Shown: positions 1-6,924 of the stretch, piece after piece | Layout: the number at the start of each line of letters is the position of its first letter | Position numbering within the stretch: the first letter of the stretch is position 1 | Source: Leptofilum sp050292445 | GTDB taxonomy: Bacteria; Chloroflexota; Anaerolineae; Promineifilales; Promineifilaceae | Direction of reading: 5' to 3' | Assembly: GCA_050292445.1 (NCBI GenBank) | Contig: JBNKLQ010000217.1 | Span: forward strand, 1 to 10,830 | Length of the DNA stretch: 10,830 nucleotides | Translations under genes and position numbers: made by a program | The notes under the pieces: model-generated | The model's database searches: none | What the model saw: only the letters and a program-made list of their open reading frames with translations | Told to the model about the DNA's origin: nothing

Positions 1-47
1 CGTATTTTTGACTGGTCTATTGCTTGCCAACTCAAGCGTTAGCTTTT

Positions 48-75
48 GGGCACTTTTTCAAACACTGAAAAGCCC
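48..75. other. Imperfect hairpin near window start
   Basis: GGGC (48-51) pairs with GCCC (72-75), and TTTTCA (55-60) pairs with TGAAAA (66-71) around a five-base loop. Three unpaired bases sit on the left side. It could be the end structure of a transcript from a gene left of the window, or part of the control region of the gene at 120. No T-run follows, so a classical intrinsic terminator is not supported. Confidence 0.25.
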
Positions 76-107
76 TTCTCAAGCATGATAGTTGGGACCC
101 AGCGAGG

Positions 108-113
108 TATAAT
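108..113 (+). promoter_or_regulatory. Consensus -10 box, probably giving a leaderless mRNA
   Basis: A perfect TATAAT is followed by six bases and then the ATG at 120. Sigma-70-type initiation usually falls about 6-8 bases after the -10 box, so transcription should begin at or one base before the start codon. There is no Shine-Dalgarno sequence between the box and the ATG, which fits leaderless translation. I see no convincing -35 at the usual 16-18 bp distance. Confidence 0.5.
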
Positions 114-119
114 GACACC

Positions 120-620
120 ATGCTAAGAAATGATCGTTTCAATTTTATTTCATCATTAATTTTGGGCGCACTTCTGGTGGCAATTGGCCTACTGGCGATG
201 GAATTTGTGGTCAACAACTGGTGGCCCGTCGATATCAATCGGCTAGACCTGGTGCGGGCCGCCGCGCAAGATCGGGCGGATGCGGCCTCTTTGCTGGAAG
301 CGGCTAACTTTGAAATTATCCTGGTTTTTTTGGCCACGGTGTTAACGGCCGTTACCGGCCTGGTGCTGCCCATTTCTTACTTTCTTAATCGGCGCTTTGC
401 CGCCTATACAGATAGGCGCTTTGGTAAGCTGGAGGAGTCCCGTCTGCTGGTCTCCCTACGCCAATCTATGGCGGCTGGCATTTGGGTGGCATTTTGCCTT
501 TGGCTGCAAATGAATCGCTCTTTTGGGTTGGCCGTTGCCTTGCTCGTCGCCACCGTCTTAATTTTGTTTGAAATTTTGCTGCAAATCCGCAGCCGTGCCG
601 CCCAGGCAAACTTACAGTAA
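120..620 (+). CDS. Four-helix membrane protein of unknown function
   Basis: This 166-residue protein is not one I can assign to a named family. Four hydrophobic segments are visible at about residues 10-31, 65-89, 116-131 and 135-156, with no cleavable signal peptide, so an inner-membrane location is inferred. Helices 1 and 2 are joined by a charged stretch (about 36-63). Helices 2 and 3 are joined by a basic stretch (about 90-115) containing two NRRF/DRRF-like repeats and an SLRQS element, which by the positive-inside rule should face the cytoplasm. The start is set by the -10 box directly upstream. The stop codon lies inside the left arm of the heptad repeat that separates it from selA, so that repeat may form the 3' end of its mRNA. 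One iterated palindrome copy (345-352) encodes Thr-Ala-Val in helix 2. It is probably a lineage-restricted conserved membrane protein, but nothing indicates its activity. Confidence 0.75.
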   Translation: MLRNDRFNFISSLILGALLVAIGLLAMEFVVNNWWPVDINRLDLVRAAAQDRADAASLLEAANFEIILVFLATVLTAVTGLVLPISYFLNRRFAAYTDRRFGKLEESRLLVSLRQSMAAGIWVAFCLWLQMNRSFGLAVALLVATVLILFEILLQIRSRAAQANLQ

Positions 621-664
621 TCCGTACTCGGCTGTTCTGATTACTGACCTACGGATCACTGACA
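614..664. repeat. Heptad-periodic self-complementary intergenic repeat (copy A)
   Basis: CAGTAATCCGT (615-625) is the near-perfect reverse complement of ACGGATCACTG (651-661), with one mismatch. The sequence has a loose seven-base periodicity (CAGTAAT, CCGTACT, TCTGATT, ACTGACC, CACTGAC). It shares the exact 10-mer TACGGATCAC with the element at 8597-8659, so the two are members of one family. It covers the stop codon of the membrane protein gene and ends just before selA. Folded as RNA it would make a hairpin with a 25-base loop. It resembles the short tandem heptamer repeats known from cyanobacterial intergenic regions. Confidence 0.65.
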
Positions 665-672
665 ACTAAAAT

Positions 673-2076
673 ATGAGTAATCAAGCCCCTGATAAAGAAA
701 AAACACAAACCCTGCTGCGCGAACTGCCCAGCGTGGACCGTTTGCTGAACACGTCGCTGGCGGTGGACATGATGCTGGCATACGGCCGTCCCCTCACCAT
801 AGAAAGCTTGCGCCATAGTCTGGAAACTGCCCGCAGCGCTATTCTCAGTGGACAAGCCAGCTATGCGCCCATGAACGCCGTGCTGGTCGATGACGCCCGG
901 GTTTGGTTGGAAAGCTTTTTGGCCCCCACTTTGCAGCCTGTCATCAACGGCACGGGCGTGATTGTCCACACAAATCTGGGCCGCGCCCCGCTCAGCGAGG
1001 CAGCCCGCCAGGCCATTGACGATGCGGCAAAAGGGTATAGCACCCTGGAATACGATCTGGCCAGCGGTGAGCGCGGCTCCCGCACCGTTCATGCCGAACA
1101 GCTGCTCATCCGCCTAACCGAAGCAGAGGCATCGCTGGCGGTGAATAATAATGCTGCGGCCGTTTTGCTCATGCTCACCGCGCTGTGCCAGGGCAAAGAA
1201 GTAATCATCAGCCGGGGGCAGCTGGTAGAAATTGGGGGTGGCTTCCGTATCCCGGACGTGATGGCCCAATCCGGGGCAGCCCTGGTAGAAGTAGGCACAA
1301 CCAACCGCACCCATTTGCGCGACTATGCCAAGGCCATCACAGAAAATACGGCCGCAATCCTCGTCGCCCACCACTCCAACTACAAAATTATCGGTTTCAG
1401 CAGCGAGCCAACTCTGGCTGAACTGGCCGAGCTGGCCCATGAACACAATCTGCCCCTGCTTTATGACCAGGGCAGTGGTGCCCTGCTGGACAGCACGCCG
1501 TACGGCCTGGAGTCAGAACCCACCGTGCTGGATGGCCTGGCTGCCGGGGCTGATTTGGTGGCCTTCAGCGGCGACAAGCTGCTGGGCGGGCCGCAAGCAG
1601 GTATTTTGGTGGGGCGACAAGAATTGGTCGCTCATCTCAAGCGGCATCCACTGGCCCGAGCCGTGCGCGCCGACAAGCTCTGCCTGGCTGGGCTAGCCGC
1701 CACGCTCACCCACTACCTTACCGACAACGCGCTCACGGAAATTCCCGTCTGGCGCATGATTGCTCGTCCGCTGGACGAGATTGTCGCTGAAGCAGACACC
1801 TGGGCCGCCCGCTTACAGGAGTTGGGTATTAAAGCAGAGGTGGTAGACGGCCGTTCCACGGTCGGCGGTGGTAGTTTGCCGGGTACCAGCCTACCCAGTC
1901 GCCTGGTGGCCCTCAATCACAACAACCCTGACCAGCTTGCAAAACAACTGCGCCGGGAGAAAATACCGGTGATTGGTCGCATTCAAGACGGCCGTTTCCT
2001 CATTGATCCACGCACCATTTTGCCAGAACAGGTTGAAATGTTACTGCAATCCCTGGTAAACTGTGCGTTGGAGTAA
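673..2076 (+). CDS. selA: L-seryl-tRNA(Sec) selenium transferase (selenocysteine synthase)
   Basis: SelA is a cytoplasmic PLP enzyme that converts Ser-tRNA(Sec) to Sec-tRNA(Sec) using selenophosphate. The 467-residue protein matches full-length bacterial SelA and not the shorter SelA-like proteins. The N-terminal domain is present (about residues 12-80, LLRELPSVDRLL near its start). It is followed by the NGTGVIVHTNLGRAPL signature (92-107), an SGERGSR stretch (131-137), YDQGSGA (264-270) and the PLP-lysine motif SGDKLLGGPQAG with Lys302. No important residue appears missing. The start at 673 leaves a normal N-terminus, but no Shine-Dalgarno sequence precedes it. The upstream gap is mostly a heptad repeat, and transcription may come through from the membrane protein gene. 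The usual partner selB is not next door: tsaD follows after 109 bp. No selD, tRNA(Sec) or obvious selenoprotein gene lies in the window, so the rest of the pathway should be elsewhere in the genome. Three iterated palindrome copies lie in this gene, all in the Gly-Arg frame. Confidence 0.95.
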   Translation: MSNQAPDKEKTQTLLRELPSVDRLLNTSLAVDMMLAYGRPLTIESLRHSLETARSAILSGQASYAPMNAVLVDDARVWLESFLAPTLQPVINGTGVIVHTNLGRAPLSEAARQAIDDAAKGYSTLEYDLASGERGSRTVHAEQLLIRLTEAEASLAVNNNAAAVLLMLTALCQGKEVIISRGQLVEIGGGFRIPDVMAQSGAALVEVGTTNRTHLRDYAKAITENTAAILVAHHSNYKIIGFSSEPTLAELAELAHEHNLPLLYDQGSGALLDSTPYGLESEPTVLDGLAAGADLVAFSGDKLLGGPQAGILVGRQELVAHLKRHPLARAVRADKLCLAGLAATLTHYLTDNALTEIPVWRMIARPLDEIVAEADTWAARLQELGIKAEVVDGRSTVGGGSLPGTSLPSRLVALNHNNPDQLAKQLRREKIPVIGRIQDGRFLIDPRTILPEQVEMLLQSLVNCALE

Positions 2077-2116
2077 ACACTAGAATCATTTTTTATTAAA
2101 ATTTCGAATACAGATA

Positions 2117-2174
2117 AACACAGATTTTCACAGATGAACAAACAAATCTGCGCTCATCTGTCAAAGTCTGTGTT
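2117..2174. repeat. Long near-perfect inverted repeat before tsaD
   Basis: Two 21-base arms (2117-2137 and 2154-2174) are reverse complements with two mismatches, around a 16-base loop. Each arm carries two copies of an ACAGAT/ATCTGT core, and a further ACAGAT copy sits just left at 2110-2115. It takes up much of the 109-bp selA-tsaD gap. It belongs to a different family from the heptad elements at 614 and 8597. Elements of this CACAGAT type occur widely in bacterial intergenic DNA. No T-run follows the right arm, so an intrinsic terminator is possible but not shown. Confidence 0.75.
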
Positions 2175-2185
2175 CCATTTCTTAG

Positions 2186-3199
2186 ATGAATACAATCAAG
2201 CAAAACAGCCGCATTCTTGCCATAGAAACATCGTGTGATGAAACGTCCGCAGCCGTGGTGGAAGACGGCCGTACTATCCTCAGCAACGTTATTGCCAGCC
2301 AGGTAGATTTACACGCCCAGTTTGGCGGCGTCTTCCCCGAAGTTGCCTCACGCAAACATATTGAAGTTATACATGCCGTGGTACAGCAGGCGCTGGAAGA
2401 GGCCCACATGGGGCTAGACGACATCGACTGCATTGCCGTGACGCGTGGTCCTGGCCTGGTTGGCTCGCTGCTGGTGGGTGTGAACATGGCCAAAGGGCTG
2501 GCACTGGCGCGAAACAAACCATTTCTGGGCATCAATCATATTGAAGGGCACATCTATTCGCTCTGGCTCACCGAGCATGTGGATGAGATTGAGTTTCCTC
2601 TGCTCACGCTGGTCGTCAGCGGCGGGCACACTGAATTATATTTGATGCTGGACCACGGCCAATATCAGCATCTAGGCGGTACGCTGGACGATGCGGCGGG
2701 GGAAGCGTTTGATAAGGTAGGTCGGGTATTGGGCCTGCCCTTCCCTGGCGGACCGGCCATCGATAAACTGGCACCTTCGGGTAACGCCACAGCTTTTAAG
2801 TTCCCCCGGGCCGTGATGGATGATGGATATAATTTTAGTTTTAGCGGCTTAAAAACGGCCGTTTCCCGGCAAATCAAGCATTTTAACCAAACGAAACTAC
2901 CGGTTGAGGATTTGGCAGCCAGTTTTCAAACGGCCGTTGTCGATGCCCTGGTAACCAAAACAGAACGCGCCGCAGCGGCCTATGGCGTGACGGCCGTTCA
3001 TCTGGCAGGCGGCGTTTCGGCCAACGAGGAACTGCGGCAAACGATGACAGCCCAGATTGCTTTGCCTGTCCGGTACCCACCTCCTATTCTCTGCACCGAT
3101 AATGCCGCTATGATAGGAGCAGCAGCACATTGGCACTATGTAAACGGCCGTCGTGACGCCCTAAATCTAGATGTTATCCCCAGTTTGCAGCTGATTTAA
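2186..3199 (+). CDS. tsaD: tRNA N6-threonylcarbamoyladenosine transferase TsaD
   Basis: TsaD (Kae1/Gcp/YgjD family) transfers the threonylcarbamoyl group from threonylcarbamoyl-AMP to A37 of ANN-decoding tRNAs. In bacteria it works with TsaB and TsaE. The 337-residue length is typical. Visible hallmarks in order are ETSCDET (14-20), the metal-binding NHIEGH (His118, His122), VSGGHTEL (144-151), GEAFDKVGR (172-180), FSFSGLKTAV (217-226), AGGVSANEELR (274-284) and CTDNAAMIG with Asp305 as the third metal ligand. All expected residues are present, so it should be active. No Shine-Dalgarno sequence precedes the ATG, but IxAIETSC near residue 10 fits this start. tsaB and tsaE are not in the window. 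The gene carries five copies of the ACGGCCGT palindrome, three of them within 143 bp (2855-2997), the densest cluster here. Confidence 0.96.
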   Translation: MNTIKQNSRILAIETSCDETSAAVVEDGRTILSNVIASQVDLHAQFGGVFPEVASRKHIEVIHAVVQQALEEAHMGLDDIDCIAVTRGPGLVGSLLVGVNMAKGLALARNKPFLGINHIEGHIYSLWLTEHVDEIEFPLLTLVVSGGHTELYLMLDHGQYQHLGGTLDDAAGEAFDKVGRVLGLPFPGGPAIDKLAPSGNATAFKFPRAVMDDGYNFSFSGLKTAVSRQIKHFNQTKLPVEDLAASFQTAVVDALVTKTERAAAAYGVTAVHLAGGVSANEELRQTMTAQIALPVRYPPPILCTDNAAMIGAAAHWHYVNGRRDALNLDVIPSLQLI

Positions 3200-3330
3200 C
3201 TGCAACTTTGCCGGCAACTATGCTTGCTATCAGTAAAAATGGAAGAAAAACGGCCGTAACAGCAATAGCAACAACTTCTCGCCAAAATAATCTAAATAAA
3301 TCTATTACTTATGGGTTGTAACCGATAGTG

Positions 3331-3336
3331 TAAAAT
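3331..3336 (+). promoter_or_regulatory. Candidate -10 box for the histidine kinase gene
   Basis: TAAAAT lies 19 bases before the ATG at 3356 in an AT-rich gap of 156 bp. A second candidate, TATTAT at 3352-3357, overlaps that ATG and would instead suit leaderless initiation at the in-frame ATG at 3365. Neither has a good -35, so the real promoter and start codon remain open. The gap also holds a palindrome TTGCCGGCAA (3208-3217) and one iterated palindrome copy (3250). Confidence 0.3.
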
Positions 3337-3355
3337 AGCGTCATATCGTGGTATT

Positions 3356-5476
3356 ATGATTCAAATGGATCACTCTATTCAAGATGCAGACTTCACACCT
3401 GAGCTGAGGGACAGCGATCGACTTCACACCTTGTATGTCGTTAACGACATGCTAAAGCAGGTAGAAGCAGATGGCCTCAACATCAGCCTCATTCTTCCCC
3501 GCATATTAAACCTTTCTGTACAGCAATTGGAAGCTCACGATGGCAGTATTATTGTTGTCAATGAACTGCTGAAGGTGGAATATGCCTGGCTAACAGGTGA
3601 TCAAACACAAAATGACCATTCTGAAGAATTTTTAGAAACCATCATGAACAGCGGCGTCGCTGGATGGGTGATCCGAAACCATGAGCCATGCATTATTCAC
3701 GATACCCAAACCGATGAAAGATGGCTGCCACGTCCAGGCCACAAAACCAGCCACAATGCCTGGTCTGTTATTTGCACGCCGTTATCGGTACGTAATCGCG
3801 TTATTGGGGCCATCACCATTCATAAAGCTGGTGTGGACCAATTTGATGAGCGGGATTTAAGCTTGCTCACCGCCATCTCTAATCAGGCGGCCAGTAGTAT
3901 TGAAAACGCCCGCCTATATGAAGCCTCCCAGCGACAGCTTAAGATTTCGGCACTGCTTAATGAAGCCAGTCGTGTCATTAACTCCTCACTAGACATCAAT
4001 GAGATTATGCAGTCGTTACTGGCGCAAATGAACGATTTCCTTAATGCAGAAGCCATCTCGATTGCCCTGGTGGACAAGCAGACAAACGAGCTGGTGTATC
4101 AGGTAGCTGAAGGCATTGGTGCCGAAGAAATCGTTGGGCTGCGACTACCCAGCAACCGAGGCCTATCTGGTTGGGTCATGACAAACTCTGAACCAGCTCT
4201 GGTCGCTGATACAAGTTTGGACCCTCGCTTTCATCATTTGGGTGATGAACGAACCGGGTATGAAACCACCGCCATGATTTGCGCGCCGATGATCTTCAAG
4301 GAGGATGTGCTGGGAACCATTCAAGCAATTAATCCCAGTGAAGGCACTTTTACTGAGGAAGATTTGGATGTGCTGGTGAATCTGGCCAATATCGCCAGTA
4401 CGGCTATTGCCAATGCCCAGCAATATTCTCGCACGGTTGCAGCAGAGGCGCGCTTCATCAGCTTATTCCAGGATACAGTTGATCCGATCATTTTAACTGA
4501 CATGCGTGGGCGCATTGTGGAAGCCAACCGACGCGCCTCGGATATGTTAGGCTACAGTCGCAGCGAACTGCTGACAATGGCAATTCAGGATTTACACCCG
4601 GATACGGCCGTCTTACCCAAAGCTAAAAAAATTCGCTCCGATAAAGTCTTGATGTTCCAAAGCGATGTACGCGCTAAAAATGCACCGCCTATCCCCATGG
4701 AGGTGTATACCAAACGCACCGTCCACGGCGATGATAATCTATTGCAATGGATTCACCACGACATCACCGAACAGGTTGAACTAGAAAAAATGCGGGAAGA
4801 TTTAACCGCCATGCTGTTCCACGATCTGCAAAGCCCTTTGGGAAATGTCATTTCTAGCCTGGAACTGCTAGCCTATGAAATTCCCCCTGAATCTGCCAAT
4901 TCACCGCTCTACGCGATGTTAGATATTGCCAGACGCAGCAGCCGCCGCCTGGAAACATTGATTCGTTCCCTACTAGACATCAATCGGCTAGAGGCGGGTC
5001 AACCCATTACAGAACAAAGCCGGGTCAATGTGAACGCCCTGGTCAAAGAGGTCTTTGAAATTGAATTGCCGAATTTCGAACAGCGTCGAGTACATTTTGC
5101 CGATGCCTTGCCAGAGGCTTTGCCCCACGTTTTTGTGGAAGAAGACATGATTCGGCGTGTTTTAGTCAACCTCATCAATAATGCTCTCAAATATAGTTCT
5201 GAAGATCAAACGATCACTGTTTCCGGCCAGCTCCTACCGGAAAATGACCGATTACTTTTGTCCGTTAGTGATCAAGGCACTGGCATTCCGAAACAATTCA
5301 GGGAATCTATCTTTGAGAAGTTTGAGCGCATCGCCGCCAAAAACAGCGATGCTAAGGGGTTGGGCTTGGGGTTAGCATTTTGCCGTCTGGCGGTGGAGGC
5401 ACATAACGGCCGTATTTGGGTCGATGATGCTCCCTCTGGCGGGGCACGTTTTAACTTCACCTTACCTCTGGCATAA
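3356..5476 (+). CDS. Cytoplasmic GAF-GAF-PAS sensor histidine kinase
   Basis: This 706-residue protein should sense a signal through N-terminal domains and autophosphorylate a histidine, passing the phosphate to a response regulator. No membrane segment or signal peptide is visible, so it is probably soluble. Two GAF domains follow one another (about 24-185 and 195-355). They share the GLSGWVM / GVAGWVI and IxxPLxV / CAPMIF core patterns, which suggests duplication. A PAS domain (about 363-470) begins FISLFQDTVDPIILTDMRGRI. The HisKA H-box is FHDLQSPLGN with phospho-acceptor His489. The ATPase domain has the N-box NLINNALKYS (605-614), the G1 box DQGTGIP (639-645) and the G2 box GLGLGLAF (668-675), all intact. 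The start may be Met1 or Met4 (3365). There is no Shine-Dalgarno sequence. No response regulator gene is adjacent, so it is an orphan kinase whose partner and ligand cannot be read from the sequence. Confidence 0.93.
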   Translation: MIQMDHSIQDADFTPELRDSDRLHTLYVVNDMLKQVEADGLNISLILPRILNLSVQQLEAHDGSIIVVNELLKVEYAWLTGDQTQNDHSEEFLETIMNSGVAGWVIRNHEPCIIHDTQTDERWLPRPGHKTSHNAWSVICTPLSVRNRVIGAITIHKAGVDQFDERDLSLLTAISNQAASSIENARLYEASQRQLKISALLNEASRVINSSLDINEIMQSLLAQMNDFLNAEAISIALVDKQTNELVYQVAEGIGAEEIVGLRLPSNRGLSGWVMTNSEPALVADTSLDPRFHHLGDERTGYETTAMICAPMIFKEDVLGTIQAINPSEGTFTEEDLDVLVNLANIASTAIANAQQYSRTVAAEARFISLFQDTVDPIILTDMRGRIVEANRRASDMLGYSRSELLTMAIQDLHPDTAVLPKAKKIRSDKVLMFQSDVRAKNAPPIPMEVYTKRTVHGDDNLLQWIHHDITEQVELEKMREDLTAMLFHDLQSPLGNVISSLELLAYEIPPESANSPLYAMLDIARRSSRRLETLIRSLLDINRLEAGQPITEQSRVNVNALVKEVFEIELPNFEQRRVHFADALPEALPHVFVEEDMIRRVLVNLINNALKYSSEDQTITVSGQLLPENDRLLLSVSDQGTGIPKQFRESIFEKFERIAAKNSDAKGLGLGLAFCRLAVEAHNGRIWVDDAPSGGARFNFTLPLA

Positions 5477-5681
5477 TCAGTAAACGCAGCGTCACTTTCC
5501 GCCACGCATCCCCCTGCAAATCAGTTTCACAAACGACAGTTTGCCAGCGGCATAGATGCACCCGCGTATTATTCTGGTATTATTATCCCAATTCAGGCAG
5601 CATCACGTCATCGGCCATATTACTGGATTTTCCTCCAGAAACTTTTTGCCGATTACACACCCACCTTGTGGAACTTGTGGC

Positions 5682-6908
5682 ATGACAAGCAAAAGGCTTT
5701 ACTATCAAAATGCGTATACAACTCGGTTCGAAGCAAAAATTGTGGATCGAGTAAGGGATGAAGAGCAAACGGCCGTTATCCTTGACCAAACCTTCTTCTA
5801 CCCCACTTCCGGGGGCCAGCCCTTTGATATGGGTACAATCAACAATATCCCCGTTCAAAATGTGACCATTCGTGAAAAAGACGAGGCGGTGCTGCATTGG
5901 CTAGACACCAAAGAGCTGTGGCAAGATGAAATTGTGGGGCAGATCAATTGGCCACGCCGTTTTGATCACATGCAGCAGCACTCCGGCCAACATATTCTTT
6001 CCCAATCTTTTATCCAGATTGCCCAGGCAGAAACGGTTGGCTTTCATCTAAGCGATAATACCCTTACCATTGATCTGCACACGACCCAGATAAACCCAAC
6101 CCAGGTGGAAGAAGCTGAATATTTAGCCAACCAAATCATCTGGCAAAATCGCCCGATTCATATCCGCTTTGTTACGCTGGAACAGGCGCAACAATTGGCG
6201 CTGCGCAAGCTGCCGCCCGTGCGTCAGGGCAAGCTGCGCCTCATTGAGATTGACAAATTTGACCTGACAGCGTGCGGCGGTACCCATGTGCGCCACACTG
6301 GCGAGGTTGGCATCATCAAAATTGTAAAATTGGAGCGCCAGAATAATCAGCTGCGGGTTGAGTTTGCTTGCGGCCAGCGTGCCCTGCACGATTACCGGCT
6401 TAAAAACAGCATTATTAATCAGCTTTCTGCCGAACTCACCACAGGCATTGGTGACGTGGTAGAGAGCGTGCTGCGTTCTAAAGAAGAGTTGAAAGAGAGC
6501 CGCAGGCAGTTAAAAAGACAGCAAGAGCAGTTGCTGTACTTTAAAGCGGCCGAACTGCTAAAGACGGGAAAGATGGTGGGTGATACGGCCGTTATCAGCC
6601 GGGTCTTCACCAGCGACGAAAGCGATCCGGGCCAGCTGCGCATTTTGGCCAACCATCTGGCCGAAAATGGGCAGGTAGTGGCCCTGCTTGGGCTGGCTGG
6701 CGAAAAATCACAGCTGCTTTTTTGTCGCTCCCAAAACGCCCCTGGCGAGATGAATCAGCTCATCAAACCAGCTTTGCAAATTCTGGGGTCAGCGGCTGGC
6801 GGCGGAACGGCCGTAATGGCCCAAGGCGGCGGCCCCAGCACTGACGTCGCTCGCATCCAGCAAGCTATCGAAAAAGCCGAACGCCTGCTTATTGGCCAAA
6901 TTCGCTAA
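5682..6908 (+). CDS. alaX: Long AlaX-type alanyl-tRNA editing protein
   Basis: AlaX proteins are free-standing relatives of the AlaRS editing domain that hydrolyse mischarged Ser-tRNA(Ala) or Gly-tRNA(Ala). In this 408-residue protein the N-terminus KRLYYQNAYTTRFEAKI leads into FYPTSGGQPFDMG (39-51). The zinc-site motifs are HSGQH (His100, His104) and CGGTH (Cys198, His202), all present. A helical or coiled stretch (about 247-300) is followed by a DHHA1-like C-terminal domain with a glycine-rich GGGTAVMAQGGGPS ending. This is the long AlaX-L/AlaX-II layout, not the short form. The open frame extends upstream to an ATG at 5556, but those 42 residues do not resemble the family, and the family-like N-terminus begins with MTSKRLYY, so 5682 is preferred. 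No good Shine-Dalgarno sequence is seen; a direct repeat CTTGTGG lies at about 5665-5680. That choice leaves a 205-bp gap after the kinase gene, which is room for a promoter. The MBL gene follows after 16 bp, so the two are probably co-transcribed. Confidence 0.9.
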   Translation: MTSKRLYYQNAYTTRFEAKIVDRVRDEEQTAVILDQTFFYPTSGGQPFDMGTINNIPVQNVTIREKDEAVLHWLDTKELWQDEIVGQINWPRRFDHMQQHSGQHILSQSFIQIAQAETVGFHLSDNTLTIDLHTTQINPTQVEEAEYLANQIIWQNRPIHIRFVTLEQAQQLALRKLPPVRQGKLRLIEIDKFDLTACGGTHVRHTGEVGIIKIVKLERQNNQLRVEFACGQRALHDYRLKNSIINQLSAELTTGIGDVVESVLRSKEELKESRRQLKRQQEQLLYFKAAELLKTGKMVGDTAVISRVFTSDESDPGQLRILANHLAENGQVVALLGLAGEKSQLLFCRSQNAPGEMNQLIKPALQILGSAAGGGTAVMAQGGGPSTDVARIQQAIEKAERLLIGQIR

Positions 6909-6915
6909 CAAATAC

Positions 6916-6921
6916 AGGAAG
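6916..6921 (+). promoter_or_regulatory. Ribosome binding site that decides the MBL start
   Basis: AGGAAG lies three bases before the ATG at 6925. An in-frame ATG at 6892 would overlap the end of alaX by 17 bp and lacks such a site, so 6925 is chosen. The spacing is shorter than usual. Confidence 0.5.
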
Positions 6922-6924
6922 CTT

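Noticed and set aside
32..373. Minus-strand open frame over the first membrane protein
   Set aside because: It is Ser/Ala/Arg-rich antisense sequence overlapping a gene with a clear promoter and four membrane helices.
614..664. CRISPR-like or attachment-site interpretation of the heptad repeats
   Set aside because: The units are seven bases, degenerate and contiguous without spacers, and no integrase or cas gene is near.
1185..1696. Open frames in the alternate plus frame inside selA
   Set aside because: They overlap the fully supported SelA frame and encode low-information sequence with no family resemblance.
5556..5681. 42-residue N-terminal extension of the alanyl-tRNA editing protein from an upstream ATG
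   Set aside because: The extension shows no family-like sequence, while the typical AlaX N-terminus begins at the Met at 5682.
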